Positions 1-8,979 of a stretch of DNA of 64,000 bases are shown piece after piece. The notes under the pieces were generated by a model. The model was not told the origin of the DNA. It made no database searches and was given only the letters and a program-made list of their open reading frames with translations. The DNA is taken from the NCBI RefSeq assembly GCF_031844685.1, contig NZ_CP134605.1, positions 5,988,001-6,052,000 of the forward strand, given 5' to 3'. Both the position numbers and the translations under genes were made by a program. The DNA comes from Streptomyces sp. ITFR-21. GTDB taxonomy: Bacteria > Actinomycetota > Actinomycetes > Streptomycetales > Streptomycetaceae. Each line of letters starts with the position of its first letter. Within the stretch, counting starts at the first letter, position 1.

Positions 1-1
1 T

Positions 2-373
2 CTCGAACGCCTGCGCCGCGGCCTCGGCAGCGGCTACCTGGCGGCGATTCGCCAGAAGCACCGGGACCAGGACTGGCTGCACGCAATGCGCACCGCCCCC
101 AGTCCCGACGCTCCCTATGTGCTCGATCTCGCGCCGCTGCCGTGGATGACGGAACTCAAGCGGCACGACATCGATCACCACCGGCTCCTCGAAAACGCGC
201 GGACGGCCTACGAGATAGCCTTCTGCGCCACCGAGGGCAGGTCCCCCGAGCTGATCCGCCAGGGAGGCGTTCGTGCCATGCCGAGATTGATGATGGTGGA
301 CACGACCCATGGAAAACCGCAGCGCGACGCTCGATCTGCTGCTCGCCGAGTTGAACGGTCTGACGGGGTATAG
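2..373 (+). CDS. 3' end of an unrecognised gene (5' cut by window edge)
   Basis: The frame is open from the first bases of the window and stops at 371-373, giving about 123 residues of C-terminus. I recognise no domain. The visible part has mixed charge, without a signal peptide or membrane segment. The last 65 nt overlap the start of the kinase-like gene in another frame, so the two are probably translationally coupled and co-transcribed. A later start for the kinase gene would remove the overlap, but no strong ribosome site is visible for one. The function is unknown. Confidence 0.55.
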   Translation, partial: LERLRRGLGSGYLAAIRQKHRDQDWLHAMRTAPSPDAPYVLDLAPLPWMTELKRHDIDHHRLLENARTAYEIAFCATEGRSPELIRQGGVRAMPRLMMVDTTHGKPQRDARSAARRVERSDGV

Positions 374-2675
374 CGACCCGCACGTGGTGCGGTTGGCGCG
401 ACTGCTGGAGTTGTCTTCCACCGGGCCGGCGGAAGCCCCCCGGGACCAGACCCGACGGCTCCGATTATGGCGGAGAATGCTCCAGGACATCCCGGTGGAC
501 GAGCGGTCGTTCGACGACCGGTTCGGAATCGCCAGCAGAACGGACGTCATCGACGTCCTGACCCGTTGGTGCCTCGGCTACCCCGCCCAGAGCGACGATC
601 GTCGGGCAGCCCTGTCGGGGCTCTTCGGCTTCGCCAGTCTGTTCCTGCTGACACTGCTCAGCCTGGCGGAGTCGGAGGCACAGCGCTCTAACTCGCACAC
701 GTCGGCCGTTCCGGACGGCGGCGACCGGGCGCTGACGCATGACTGCGAGGGCACCTGCCGAGTGCTGGTCGCGGAGGCCGCGGTGGCCGAGGCCATCGCC
801 GGCGTCTACAGCCCGCAGTCGCTCCCGGGCCGGCGCCACCCTGCCTGGCCCGCCGAGCCGGAGTGGCGGGCCGTGCAGCGGGAGGCGCTGCGCTTCCACC
901 GGCACGGCAGCACCTCGGTGATCCTGCGCGGCACCACCGCGACGTCCGTGCACGGGACCCGCCCGCAGTTCGCGCTGAAGCTGATCCTGTACCCCTTCAC
1001 CAAGATCCGGACCATCGCGCAGGCCACGCGCGAGTACGCCGCCAGGTACGACACCTCGGCCTTCGACTCCCGGCACCTGGTCCGCGTCTGGGCCAGTTAC
1101 GACAGCTGGATCCTGATGGACTTCGTCGAGGGCCGGACCCTCGCGGAGACGGTCCGCGAGGAGTCGGTCGTCGAGGCGAACGGCGCCGGGGACTTCAGGC
1201 GCCTGCGGCTGGACCGGCTGGAGGAGAAGGGGGTCCTGCTCTTCGACGCGCTCGACGAACTCCAGCGGATCGCACGGGACAACCGTTCGCGCGACCAGTT
1301 CACCGGGGTGCACGCGGACCTCTCGCCGTCCAACATCATCGTGTCGGACGGCGACGGCACCTTCAAGCTCATCGATCTGGGCCGGAACTACCTCTACACC
1401 CACACCATCACCGGAACCACCGGCGTCGACTACTCGTACATCGCGCCGGAGGTCAAGGCCGGCGGCAACGAGATCGCGCGGGCCGACCTGTACTCGCTCG
1501 GCCAGCTGCTCATCCTCATCGGCTGCGGGCGGACGAGCACCGACAGCGTGGTACCGGACATCTTCTATATGCGGGCCATGCTGCTGGCCCGCTTCATCGA
1601 GGACCTGATAGACGCCGATCCGGCCCGCCGACTGCTCATCTTCGACACCGCCGCAGGGCCGGACTTCTCCTTCGGCCGGCTGAAGAGCGTCTTCCTGGCG
1701 GAGCTGGAGATGGTGCGGGCCGCCGAAGGGGGCAGCACCGAGCTGCGGGTCAGGTCCGGTTGGCGGGCACTGGGCGAGCTGCTCCGCCCGCTGGCCGGGG
1801 ACCCGGGCAGGGAGTGGCGGCTGTGGCGCATGCGCAGGCGCCAGAGCGCCCACCACATCCCGAACCGCGCGCTGTTCACCCACTGGCTGCTCGCCTGGTC
1901 GTTCATCGCGGCGGTGATCTGGACGATCACCAACTCCGTCGTCATCACCTGGCTGCTGCGGGACCTGGACCTGTCCTGGGGCAACCGCCTGGTGGAACTG
2001 GTCCAGCACCTCAGCCACGATCCCACCGGTCTGCCCGTCGTCGACACCTGGCGGCACGGCGACTACCGGCTCCCCGACTGGAAGGCGAACCTGCCGGAGC
2101 GGCTGGTCGGGTTCTCCTACGCGCTGGCAGCACCGAAGTACTACGAGATGCTCTTCTCCGGCCTGACGCCACTGGTCCTCGGCCGGCGGTCGGGCGCCAC
2201 CAGCTGGCTCGCCCTGGCCGCCGAAGCCGTGATGCGGATGATGGCCGTCGTACCGTGCGGGCTGGTCCTGGCGGCCACGCTGATCGAACCCCGTTGGTGG
2301 CCGATCAACTCCGCGCTCGGGCAGACGGTGCTGTGCGCGGCGAACTACCTGGCGCTGGCGTTCATCCGCGCCGTGATCGCGCGCTCGCGGAAACTCGGGC
2401 TCAGCACGGTCCCCGGCGACGACAGCAAGATCACCGGCCTGTCCTCGTTCGCCCAGTGGGCGCCCACGTCGCTCTTCTACGCGGTGGTCGTGTGGACCAT
2501 CGGCATTCTCATCTACCTGCGGCTCCTGCACGACGTCTACGTCTACGCGCTCGCGGTCACCGCGACCAACATCTTCCTCTTCTACGTCATCAAGTGCGGC
2601 ATCGGCGGTCCGATGATCCGGGTGGCGATGGTCCGAACGTGCCTGGCCGCCGAGCGCGTCGGCAGGTGCCGGTAG
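309..2675 (+). CDS. Membrane-anchored protein-kinase-like protein (788 aa)
   Basis: The central region (about residues 195-480) has the protein-kinase fold signature: a beta-3 lysine in FALKL near 220, the catalytic loop HADLSPSNII near 333, DLG in place of DFG near 355, and an APE motif near 379. The approximately 190-residue N-terminal region is unassigned. After the kinase come about five hydrophobic segments (residues about 520-780, such as the LLAWSFIAAVIW stretch), so the C-terminus is a polytopic membrane domain. This layout differs from usual Streptomyces PknB-type kinases, which have one membrane span followed by an extracellular sensor. All main catalytic residues are visible, so activity is plausible; the substrate is unknown. 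It overlaps the upstream partial gene, which suggests one operon. Confidence 0.8.
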   Translation: MENRSATLDLLLAELNGLTGYSDPHVVRLARLLELSSTGPAEAPRDQTRRLRLWRRMLQDIPVDERSFDDRFGIASRTDVIDVLTRWCLGYPAQSDDRRAALSGLFGFASLFLLTLLSLAESEAQRSNSHTSAVPDGGDRALTHDCEGTCRVLVAEAAVAEAIAGVYSPQSLPGRRHPAWPAEPEWRAVQREALRFHRHGSTSVILRGTTATSVHGTRPQFALKLILYPFTKIRTIAQATREYAARYDTSAFDSRHLVRVWASYDSWILMDFVEGRTLAETVREESVVEANGAGDFRRLRLDRLEEKGVLLFDALDELQRIARDNRSRDQFTGVHADLSPSNIIVSDGDGTFKLIDLGRNYLYTHTITGTTGVDYSYIAPEVKAGGNEIARADLYSLGQLLILIGCGRTSTDSVVPDIFYMRAMLLARFIEDLIDADPARRLLIFDTAAGPDFSFGRLKSVFLAELEMVRAAEGGSTELRVRSGWRALGELLRPLAGDPGREWRLWRMRRRQSAHHIPNRALFTHWLLAWSFIAAVIWTITNSVVITWLLRDLDLSWGNRLVELVQHLSHDPTGLPVVDTWRHGDYRLPDWKANLPERLVGFSYALAAPKYYEMLFSGLTPLVLGRRSGATSWLALAAEAVMRMMAVVPCGLVLAATLIEPRWWPINSALGQTVLCAANYLALAFIRAVIARSRKLGLSTVPGDDSKITGLSSFAQWAPTSLFYAVVVWTIGILIYLRLLHDVYVYALAVTATNIFLFYVIKCGIGGPMIRVAMVRTCLAAERVGRCR

Positions 2676-2950
2676 CCGGCGCCCGGCGCTGGGCGGCGAG
2701 GGCTTTCATCGGCAATGCGCCGGACCGCGTATTGGCTGTTCCCCCCGGATTCCGGACTTCTCCGGTGGCCCGGGTAAAATACTGCGGCAGCGCCGAGACG
2801 GTACCGGCCGGTTTCATGAACCGCTGACGAAATTGCGCGGGAGCCGACCGGTGCCGGCGTAACCGCGGGGACACGCGGAGCGGGAACTGGCCGGGTGTCT
2901 TCGTGATAGAATCGTGGTCAATTCACAGGACGCCTAAAAAAGGGAGTGGC

Positions 2951-3550
2951 GTGAATACCGAGAAGGTTGCGGCTCGACGTCTTACGGCGGAGGAGGTCGC
3001 GGAGTTGGGCCCCCAGGACAGCATCTTCGTGTCCGCGGGGACAGATGACCTTCCTCTTGACTGCTATGCTCCGGCCAATCTCACGAAGCCGGGGAAAAAT
3101 TTCGAGGGAGGGTCCTTCACGGCAAGGACGGTATTTGGTGACGAAATCCAGCTCCTCCCGGACAATGTGGAGGAGGCAGGGATCTGGATTGCCGACGCGG
3201 CGGGTGAGGAAATCGAGGTCCTGGAGACCGCCGGTGTCCTCCTAAATCTCGCCCTCTTCGTTCCCGGCGGGAACAAGGAATCCCTGGATTCGCTTTACTC
3301 CGCCGCGCGGGACGCGTTCGGCGCGGGGATCGTCCAGCGCTGGAGCGAGGAAGTCGTGGCGGTGCCGGAGGTCAAGGTCGACCTCTTCGAGGAGCCGGTG
3401 CGCGGCCGGAAGGGCACCGGCGGCCAGAACCGCGACCGCCGCGCCCTGGACATCTACCCCACCCGAGTGCGCTTCCTGGAACCCAGTGACGGCTGGAAGT
3501 TCGTCGTGGAACCCCACAAAGAGGTCGTCGACGAGACACCGACGATCTGA
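2951..3550 (+). CDS. Hypothetical protein (199 aa)
   Basis: I chose the GTG at 2951 because a purine-rich ribosome site (about 2937-2945) precedes it. An upstream in-frame ATG at 2903 would add 16 residues without a good site. The protein is acidic and soluble-looking, with no signal peptide or membrane helix. The C-terminal third contains a basic stretch (RGRKGTGGQNRDRRALDIYP). I recognise no family. It ends before a long hairpin and converges on the ATP-grasp gene. Its neighbours do not establish a role. Confidence 0.6.
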   Translation: MNTEKVAARRLTAEEVAELGPQDSIFVSAGTDDLPLDCYAPANLTKPGKNFEGGSFTARTVFGDEIQLLPDNVEEAGIWIADAAGEEIEVLETAGVLLNLALFVPGGNKESLDSLYSAARDAFGAGIVQRWSEEVVAVPEVKVDLFEEPVRGRKGTGGQNRDRRALDIYPTRVRFLEPSDGWKFVVEPHKEVVDETPTI

Positions 3551-3647
3551 CCCGACGCCGGCCTGAAGGTCGCGTCGGCCCCACGGCGTCCCCTCGCCTG
3601 CGGCGAAGCCGAGGGGGCGGGGCGACCGGCCGGTCCGGCGGCCGGAA

Positions 3648-3684
3648 AGGCCGCTCGGCCGGGGGTCTCCCGGCCGAGCGGCCT
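3648..3684. terminator. Bidirectional hairpin between convergent genes
   Basis: Perfect 16-bp inverted repeat (3648-3663 and 3669-3684) with a 5-nt loop, lying between the 3' ends of the hypothetical gene and the ATP-grasp gene. There is no T-tract, as is common for actinomycete terminators. A shorter hairpin (about 3590-3617) lies just before it. Confidence 0.7.
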
Positions 3685-3842
3685 GCGTGGGCGGCCGACC
3701 CGGCCGCCGGGTTCCACTGACGGGTGTCGTGCGGCCGGCCGGAGACGGGCCGTGCCCGCGTCCGGGAGATCACCGCCGGGCGCGCCCGGCCGCCGGCTCC
3801 GGCGCCCGCTGCCGCCGGGTCCGGTACGCGGGGCCGGTGCGG

Positions 3843-5186
3843 TCAGCGGCCGGCGGCCACGTCGGGCGTCCGGTCCGGTACGGTTTCGGCGTCAGCTCCG
3901 GTTCCGGCGTCAGCTCCGGTTCCGGCGTCAGCTCCGGTTCCGGCGTCGGCGTCGGTCACGAAGCGGACCGACTCGGCGAGTTCGAGCGCCAGTCGGCGGG
4001 CCTCGGCGGGGCCGTCCGCGCCGACCACGACGACCCCCACGCGGTCGCCCGACTTGTGGACCGGCCCGATCCGGTCGCCCGGCGCGGCGTTCAGCTCGGC
4101 GTAGAGCACGGCCGGATGCGCGCGTACCTCGTCCCAGCCGTCGACTGCCAGCAGCCGGCCGGGCGGTGGGACCAGGTAGCGCACCGCCGCGCCGCGCACG
4201 GCCTCCAGCGCGGGCCGGTTCGTCGGGAGCCCCAGCATGTCGTCGAAGACGAGGCCGAACAGCTCGAGCCCGGGGATGGCGTGGGCGAGCATCCGGTGGA
4301 TCCAGTCGCCCCCGAACCGGGCGTGCACCTCACCGAGCACGATCCCCGCCGGGGTCGTCCAGAGCTCCACGTGGAAGCCCCCGGTCCGCAGGCCCAGTGT
4401 CGTCAGTGCCGAGCGGACCTGCCGCTCGATCTCCTCCCGGCGCTCCGGCGGCAGTTCGGCGGGCAGCACGTGGCCGAGCTCGACGAAGAACGGCGGCGCC
4501 GTCTTCTCCTTGGCGGTGACCGCCAGCACCGTGGGGACCCCGTCCAGGAAGACGCCTTCCACGCTGAACTCGGGTCCCTCGACGAACTCCTCGACCAGGA
4601 AGGGCCCCGAGCCGGGCAGCAGCGCGAGGGCGGCCGGCAGCTCGGCGGGGCCGGAGATCTGGCTGACCCCGGTGCTTCCCATCGCGTCGCGCGGTTTGAC
4701 GATCCACGGGCCCGCGGACTCCCGCAGGTAGGCCGCCGCCTCCGCCGCGTCGGCGCACAGCCGGAACCCGGGCTGCGGGAAGCCGGCGGCGGCGAGTGCG
4801 GCGCGGCAGACGTCCTTGGTGCGCACCCGGCGCACCGCGTCGGGCGGGTTGCCGGGAGCCCCGACGGCCCGCGCGGTCTCCGCGACCGCCACCTGGGCCA
4901 TCTCCTGGAGCGCGTAGACCGCGTCGAAGCCCTCGCCGTCGGCGGCCCGCCGCGCGGCCCACTCGACGGTCTCCCGCGGCGGGGCGAACCCCAGCGCCGA
5001 GACCTCGTGCGCCGCCGCGGCGACCGCGGGTGTGGCGGCCAGCGCGGACGCCGGGGCGGTGACATGGGTGCGGATGCCGCGGGATCCCGCCTGGCTCAGG
5101 GCCTGGAGGGCCATGTCGAGGCTGAACGGTATCGGCCGCGCCCCGCCGACCAGAAGCAGGGCGGGGGAGGCGGGTTGTTCGACCAT
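3843..5186 (-). CDS. ATP-grasp family carboxylate-amine ligase (447 aa)
   Basis: The middle of the protein shows the ATP-grasp signature: a nucleotide-binding lysine and glycine-rich loop in WIVKPRDAMGSTGV, the hinge LVEEFVEGPEFSVEG, and a metal-binding stretch GEVHARFGGDW near the C-terminal third. In many amino-acid ligases of this family that position reads E-x-N-x-R. Family members activate a carboxylate as acyl phosphate and join it to an amine. The start at 5186 has an AAGGGA ribosome site; upstream extensions are poor. It is last in a minus-strand operon, 109 nt after the acyl-CoA carboxylase alpha gene, so it likely makes an amide bond in that pathway. Its C-terminal tail carries three copies of an 18-nt repeat. 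The substrate is unknown. Confidence 0.82.
   Translation of the reverse strand: MVEQPASPALLLVGGARPIPFSLDMALQALSQAGSRGIRTHVTAPASALAATPAVAAAAHEVSALGFAPPRETVEWAARRAADGEGFDAVYALQEMAQVAVAETARAVGAPGNPPDAVRRVRTKDVCRAALAAAGFPQPGFRLCADAAEAAAYLRESAGPWIVKPRDAMGSTGVSQISGPAELPAALALLPGSGPFLVEEFVEGPEFSVEGVFLDGVPTVLAVTAKEKTAPPFFVELGHVLPAELPPERREEIERQVRSALTTLGLRTGGFHVELWTTPAGIVLGEVHARFGGDWIHRMLAHAIPGLELFGLVFDDMLGLPTNRPALEAVRGAAVRYLVPPPGRLLAVDGWDEVRAHPAVLYAELNAAPGDRIGPVHKSGDRVGVVVVGADGPAEARRLALELAESVRFVTDADAGTGADAGTGADAGTGADAETVPDRTPDVAAGR
3891..3944. repeat. 18-bp tandem repeat, 3 perfect copies
   Basis: Three identical 18-nt units lie inside the 3' end of the ATP-grasp gene and encode a repeated hexapeptide of Asp, Ala, Gly and Thr in the C-terminal tail. 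The array keeps the frame and is probably length-variable between strains. Confidence 0.9.
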
Positions 5187-5295
5187 GGGTGGTTTCCCTT
5201 CGCAGTGGTCATGGGAGACGGCGGCCGCAGGGAAGATACGGCCGGGTGGCCGTCCCGCCCTCGCGGGACGGCGTGTACGGCGCGGGCACCGGTCG

Positions 5296-7254
5296 TCATC
5301 CGGGTTCCGGCGACAGCACCACGAGGGACTGGCCGGCGGTGACCACGCCGTCGAGGACGCAGGTGATCTCCTCGACGACACCGGAGAACGGCGCCGTCAC
5401 ACGGGTCTCCATCTTCATCGCCTCGATGATCACCAGGACGTCGCCGGCCTCGACCGTGTCCCCGACGGCTCGGGGCAGCCCGACGACGGTGCCCGGCATG
5501 GCCGAGGTGACGGTGCCGTCCGCGGCGCTGGAGGACTCCTCCGCGAACGTCCTGAAGGACAGCGCCGTCCGGTACCCCCCGACCACCAGTTCCGCACCGT
5601 CCGCCGTCCGCAGCCCGGCCCACGGCACGTCCGCGACGGTGCCGCTGAACAGTCCGTCGCGCAGGGACGCCGTGACGTCGTACCGCCGGCCGTCCAGCTC
5701 GACCTGTGCCGTGCCGCCGCCGCGGCCCGTCAACGCGGCCGTCCACTCGCGGTCGTCCGCCCGCGCGACGACGCGGCCGAAGGGCGCGTCCGGATCCAGG
5801 TCCCGGCGATCGAGCGGGCCGACGCCGCCGGTCCACGGGGAGGGCGCGCCGCCGTCGGCCGGGATCTCCATCGCCGCCGCGCAGGCCACGGCCCGCGCGG
5901 TGTGGTCCCGGCGCGGGGCGCGGGCGACGAGCCCGTCGACCAGATGGGTGTCCGTCCGGCCGGCGACCACGCGCGGCTCCCGCAGGAGGTCGGCCAGGAA
6001 GCCCAGGTTGGTGGTCAGACCCAGGACGGAGGTGTGGCGCACCGCGTCGGACAGCCGCCGCAGCGCCTGTGGCCTGTCGTGGCCGCGGGCCACCAGTTTG
6101 GCGATCATGGGGTCGTAGAAGGGCGGTACGTCCCCGGCGGTGTCGAAGGCCGCCTCGACCCGGACGTCCCGCGGCCACACGACGGCCTCGGCGCGTCCGG
6201 GGGCCGGCCGGAACCCGGCCAGCGGGTCCTCGGCGTAGACCCGGCACTCCATGGCGTGTCCGGTCGCGGTGATCTCGTCCTGGGCCAGCGGCAGGCGCTC
6301 CCCGGCGGCCACCAGCAACTGCCACTCCACGATGTCCACTCCGGTGATCGCCTCGGTCACGGGGTGCTCCACCTGGAGCCGGGTGTTGACCTCAAGGAAG
6401 AAGAACCGCTCCTCGGCGTCGACGATGAACTCGAAGGTACCCGCATTCACGTACCCCAGTGCCCGGGCGCCGCGTACCGCCGCCCGGAGCAGTGCCTCGC
6501 GCACCGCGCCGGACAGGCCCGGCGCCGGGGCCTCCTCGACGATCTTCTGGTGGCGGCGCTGGAGGGAGCACTCCCGCTCGAACAGGTGCACCACCTCGCC
6601 GTGGGTGTCGCCGAAGACCTGCACCTCGATGTGGCGCGGGCGCTCGACGTACCGCTCCACCAGCAGCCTTCCGTCGCCGAAGCTGCTGCGGCCCAGCCGG
6701 ACGGCGGCGGCGACCGCCGCGGCCAGGTCGGCCGCGGAGTCCACCACCCGCATGCCCTTGCCGCCACCGCCCGCAACGGGCTTGAGGATCACCGGGTAGC
6801 CGATCCGCCGGGCGTCCGCCGCCAGCCGCGCGGCGGACGTGGTCGCCTGCTCGGAGCCCGGCAGGACCGGCACCCCGGCCTCGGCCATCAGCGCGCGGGC
6901 GGTGGCCTTGTCGCCCATGGCCGCGATCGTCGCGGCCCCGGGACCCACGTAGCGCAGACCCGCTTCGGTGACCGCCTCGGCGAGGCGGGGGTTCTCCGAC
7001 AGGAACCCGTATCCGGGGTGGACGGCGTCGCAGCCGGTGCGCAGGGCGGCGTCGACGACGGCGTCGATCCGCAGGTAGCTGTCGGCGGCGGACGCCCCGC
7101 CGATCCGCACCCGGCCGACGGCCCCCTCCAGATGGGCCGCCGACCGGTCGGCGTCGGAGTGGACGGCGACGTACTCCACGCCGAGCCGCCGGCAGGTGCG
7201 GGCGACGCGCCGGGCGACCTCGCCGCGGTTGGCGATCAGGACACGCTTGAGCAT
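5296..7254 (-). CDS. Acyl-CoA carboxylase alpha subunit: biotin carboxylase + BCCP (652 aa)
   Basis: The N-terminus begins with the biotin-carboxylase motif KRVLIANRGEVARR, followed by the glycine-rich ATP loop (GGGGKGM) and the conserved catalytic ELNTR-like segment (FFLEVNTRLQVEHPVTE). The C-terminal biotinyl domain carries EAMKM, with the biotin-accepting Lys near residue 614, about 39 residues from the end, as expected. It carboxylates biotin with ATP and bicarbonate and passes the carboxyl group to the adjacent beta subunit. Length and domain order match methylcrotonyl/propionyl-CoA carboxylase alpha subunits. The start at 7254 has a GAGG site and lies 5 nt after the beta-subunit stop, so the pair is co-translated. 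It sits within a putative biosynthetic operon, not beside the usual leucine-catabolic genes. Confidence 0.92.
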   Translation of the reverse strand: MLKRVLIANRGEVARRVARTCRRLGVEYVAVHSDADRSAAHLEGAVGRVRIGGASAADSYLRIDAVVDAALRTGCDAVHPGYGFLSENPRLAEAVTEAGLRYVGPGAATIAAMGDKATARALMAEAGVPVLPGSEQATTSAARLAADARRIGYPVILKPVAGGGGKGMRVVDSAADLAAAVAAAVRLGRSSFGDGRLLVERYVERPRHIEVQVFGDTHGEVVHLFERECSLQRRHQKIVEEAPAPGLSGAVREALLRAAVRGARALGYVNAGTFEFIVDAEERFFFLEVNTRLQVEHPVTEAITGVDIVEWQLLVAAGERLPLAQDEITATGHAMECRVYAEDPLAGFRPAPGRAEAVVWPRDVRVEAAFDTAGDVPPFYDPMIAKLVARGHDRPQALRRLSDAVRHTSVLGLTTNLGFLADLLREPRVVAGRTDTHLVDGLVARAPRRDHTARAVACAAAMEIPADGGAPSPWTGGVGPLDRRDLDPDAPFGRVVARADDREWTAALTGRGGGTAQVELDGRRYDVTASLRDGLFSGTVADVPWAGLRTADGAELVVGGYRTALSFRTFAEESSSAADGTVTSAMPGTVVGLPRAVGDTVEAGDVLVIIEAMKMETRVTAPFSGVVEEITCVLDGVVTAGQSLVVLSPEPG

Positions 7255-7259
7255 TTCCC

Positions 7260-8861
7260 TCACATCCTGAACACGCCGAAGCGTGTTTCCTCGGCCGGGG
7301 CGGACCCGGCGAGCGCCAGGCACAGGGTCAGCCACTCACGGGTGTCCGTCGGGTCCACCACCGCGTCCACCCACATCCGTGCCGCGTAGTACAGCGGCTG
7401 CGACTGGCGTTCGTAGCTCTCGACGATGGGCTCTCTGATCGACCGCTCCTCCTCGGGGGACAGGGTCCGGCCCTCCTTGCGGAGCCGGTCGCCGCGGATG
7501 AGCGCCATCACGGTCGCGGTCTGCTCGCCCCCGACGACGGTGGACCTGGCACTGGGCCACATGGCCATCAGCCGCGGTCCCATGGCTCTGCCGCACATCG
7601 CGAAGTTACCGGCGCCGAAGCTGGCGCCGATCACCAGGCTGAACTTGGGCACCCTGGCGGTGGCGACGGCGTTGACCAGTTTCGCCCCGTGCTTGGTGAT
7701 GCCGCCGGCCTCGTACTGCGCGCCGACCATGAAGCCGTTGATGTTGTGCAGGAACAGCAGCGGCAGGCCGCGCTGGGCGCACAGCTCGATGAAGTTGGCG
7801 GCCTTCTGCGCGCTCTCCGAGAACAGGACGCCGTCGTTGACCAGCACCCCGACCGGATACCCGCCGACGTGCCCGGTCCCGCACACCATGGTGGGACCGA
7901 ACCGGGCGCGGTACTCGGTCAGTTCGCTGCCGTCCAGCAACCGGGCCAGGATCTCCCGGGCGGGGATGTGCTCACGCAGCCCGGCGCTGACGATGCCGGG
8001 CAGTTCCGCGGGGTCGAACAGCGGCGGACGGGGTCTTTCGGGGGGCGAGGCGACAACCGGCGCGCTGCTGCGCGCCACGATCCCGCGGACCAGCGCCAGG
8101 GCGTGGTCGTCGCTCTCGGCCAGGTGGTCGGCGACGCCGGTGACCCGGGTGTGCAGGTCGGCGCCGCCGAGGGTCTCCGCGTCGACCACCTCGCCGGTGG
8201 CGGCGCGCACCAGCTGCGGGCCGCCGAGGAAGACCGCGCCGGTGCCGCGGACCATGACCGTCTCGTCGCACATCGCCGGGATGTAGGCCGCGCCCGCGGT
8301 GCAGGACCCCATGACGGCGGCGATTTGCGGCAGCCCGAGCGCGGACATCTCCGCGATGTTGCGGAAGATCCGGCCCAGGTGGTGCTCGTCGGGGAAGAGG
8401 TCCTCCTGCAGCGGGAGGTAGACGCCGCCGGAGTCGACCAGGTAGACGCACGGCAGCCGGTTCTCGCGGGCGATCGCCTGGGCGCGGACGTGCTTCTTGA
8501 CGGTGAGCGGGAAGTAGGTCCCGCCCTTGACCGTGGCGTCGTTGGCGAAGATCATGGCCGGCCGGCCGCCGACCACGCCGACGCCGGTGACCAGCCCCGC
8601 CGAGGGGACCGGCTGGTCGTAGACGCCGTGCGCGGCGAGCTGCCCGATCTCCAAAAACGGAGTACCGGGGTCGAGCAGTTGGTGGACGCGCCCGCGCGCG
8701 GGGAGCTTGCCGCGCTCCGCGTGGCGCCGACGGGCCTGTTCGCCGCCACCGCCGAGGGCTGACGTCCTGGCCTCGGCGATGACCTGGCGCTTGTGGTCGA
8801 ACGCTTCGGCGTTGTGCCGGAAGATCTCTGAGGAGGTGTCGACCTGTGAGCGAAGGGGCAT
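7260..8861 (-). CDS. Acyl-CoA carboxylase beta (carboxyltransferase) subunit, methylcrotonyl-CoA type (533 aa)
   Basis: Both halves of the carboxyltransferase fold are present. The N-terminal half has the segment GGTYFPLTVKKHVRAQAIA and oxyanion-type glycines in GSCTAGAAYIPAM. The C-terminal half has NINGFMVG and GASFGAGNFAMCGRAM, a pattern typical of 3-methylcrotonyl/geranyl-CoA carboxylase beta subunits. It transfers CO2 from biotin to an acyl-CoA. I used the ATG at 8861; the upstream in-frame extension is Pro/Arg-rich and unlike the family. HMG-CoA lyase and isovaleryl-CoA dehydrogenase, usual partners in leucine catabolism, are absent here. The pair may therefore supply a carboxylated acyl-CoA to the neighbouring alpha-oxoamine synthase; that role is inference. 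Confidence 0.9.
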   Translation of the reverse strand: MPLRSQVDTSSEIFRHNAEAFDHKRQVIAEARTSALGGGGEQARRRHAERGKLPARGRVHQLLDPGTPFLEIGQLAAHGVYDQPVPSAGLVTGVGVVGGRPAMIFANDATVKGGTYFPLTVKKHVRAQAIARENRLPCVYLVDSGGVYLPLQEDLFPDEHHLGRIFRNIAEMSALGLPQIAAVMGSCTAGAAYIPAMCDETVMVRGTGAVFLGGPQLVRAATGEVVDAETLGGADLHTRVTGVADHLAESDDHALALVRGIVARSSAPVVASPPERPRPPLFDPAELPGIVSAGLREHIPAREILARLLDGSELTEYRARFGPTMVCGTGHVGGYPVGVLVNDGVLFSESAQKAANFIELCAQRGLPLLFLHNINGFMVGAQYEAGGITKHGAKLVNAVATARVPKFSLVIGASFGAGNFAMCGRAMGPRLMAMWPSARSTVVGGEQTATVMALIRGDRLRKEGRTLSPEEERSIREPIVESYERQSQPLYYAARMWVDAVVDPTDTREWLTLCLALAGSAPAEETRFGVFRM

Positions 8862-8979
8862 CCTGGCACACCCTGCCGGTAGTGGGCGGACGGTCGGATC
8901 GGGGCCGCGCACCGCGGTGGGGGCGCCGACGGCCCCGTACGGGCGGCGCGGTCCCGTGGCGCGCGCCGGCCGGCGGGAA

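Noticed and set aside
465-2531. A 688-codon minus-strand ORF
   Set aside because: It mirrors the kinase-like gene, has no recognisable motif and no ribosome site. The plus-strand frame has conserved kinase motifs and membrane segments.
5296-8861. Leucine-catabolic methylcrotonyl-CoA carboxylase operon
   Set aside because: The subunits are of this type, but the usual acyl-CoA dehydrogenase and HMG-CoA lyase are missing and the pair is embedded with AONS and ATP-grasp genes. I kept a general carboxylase call.
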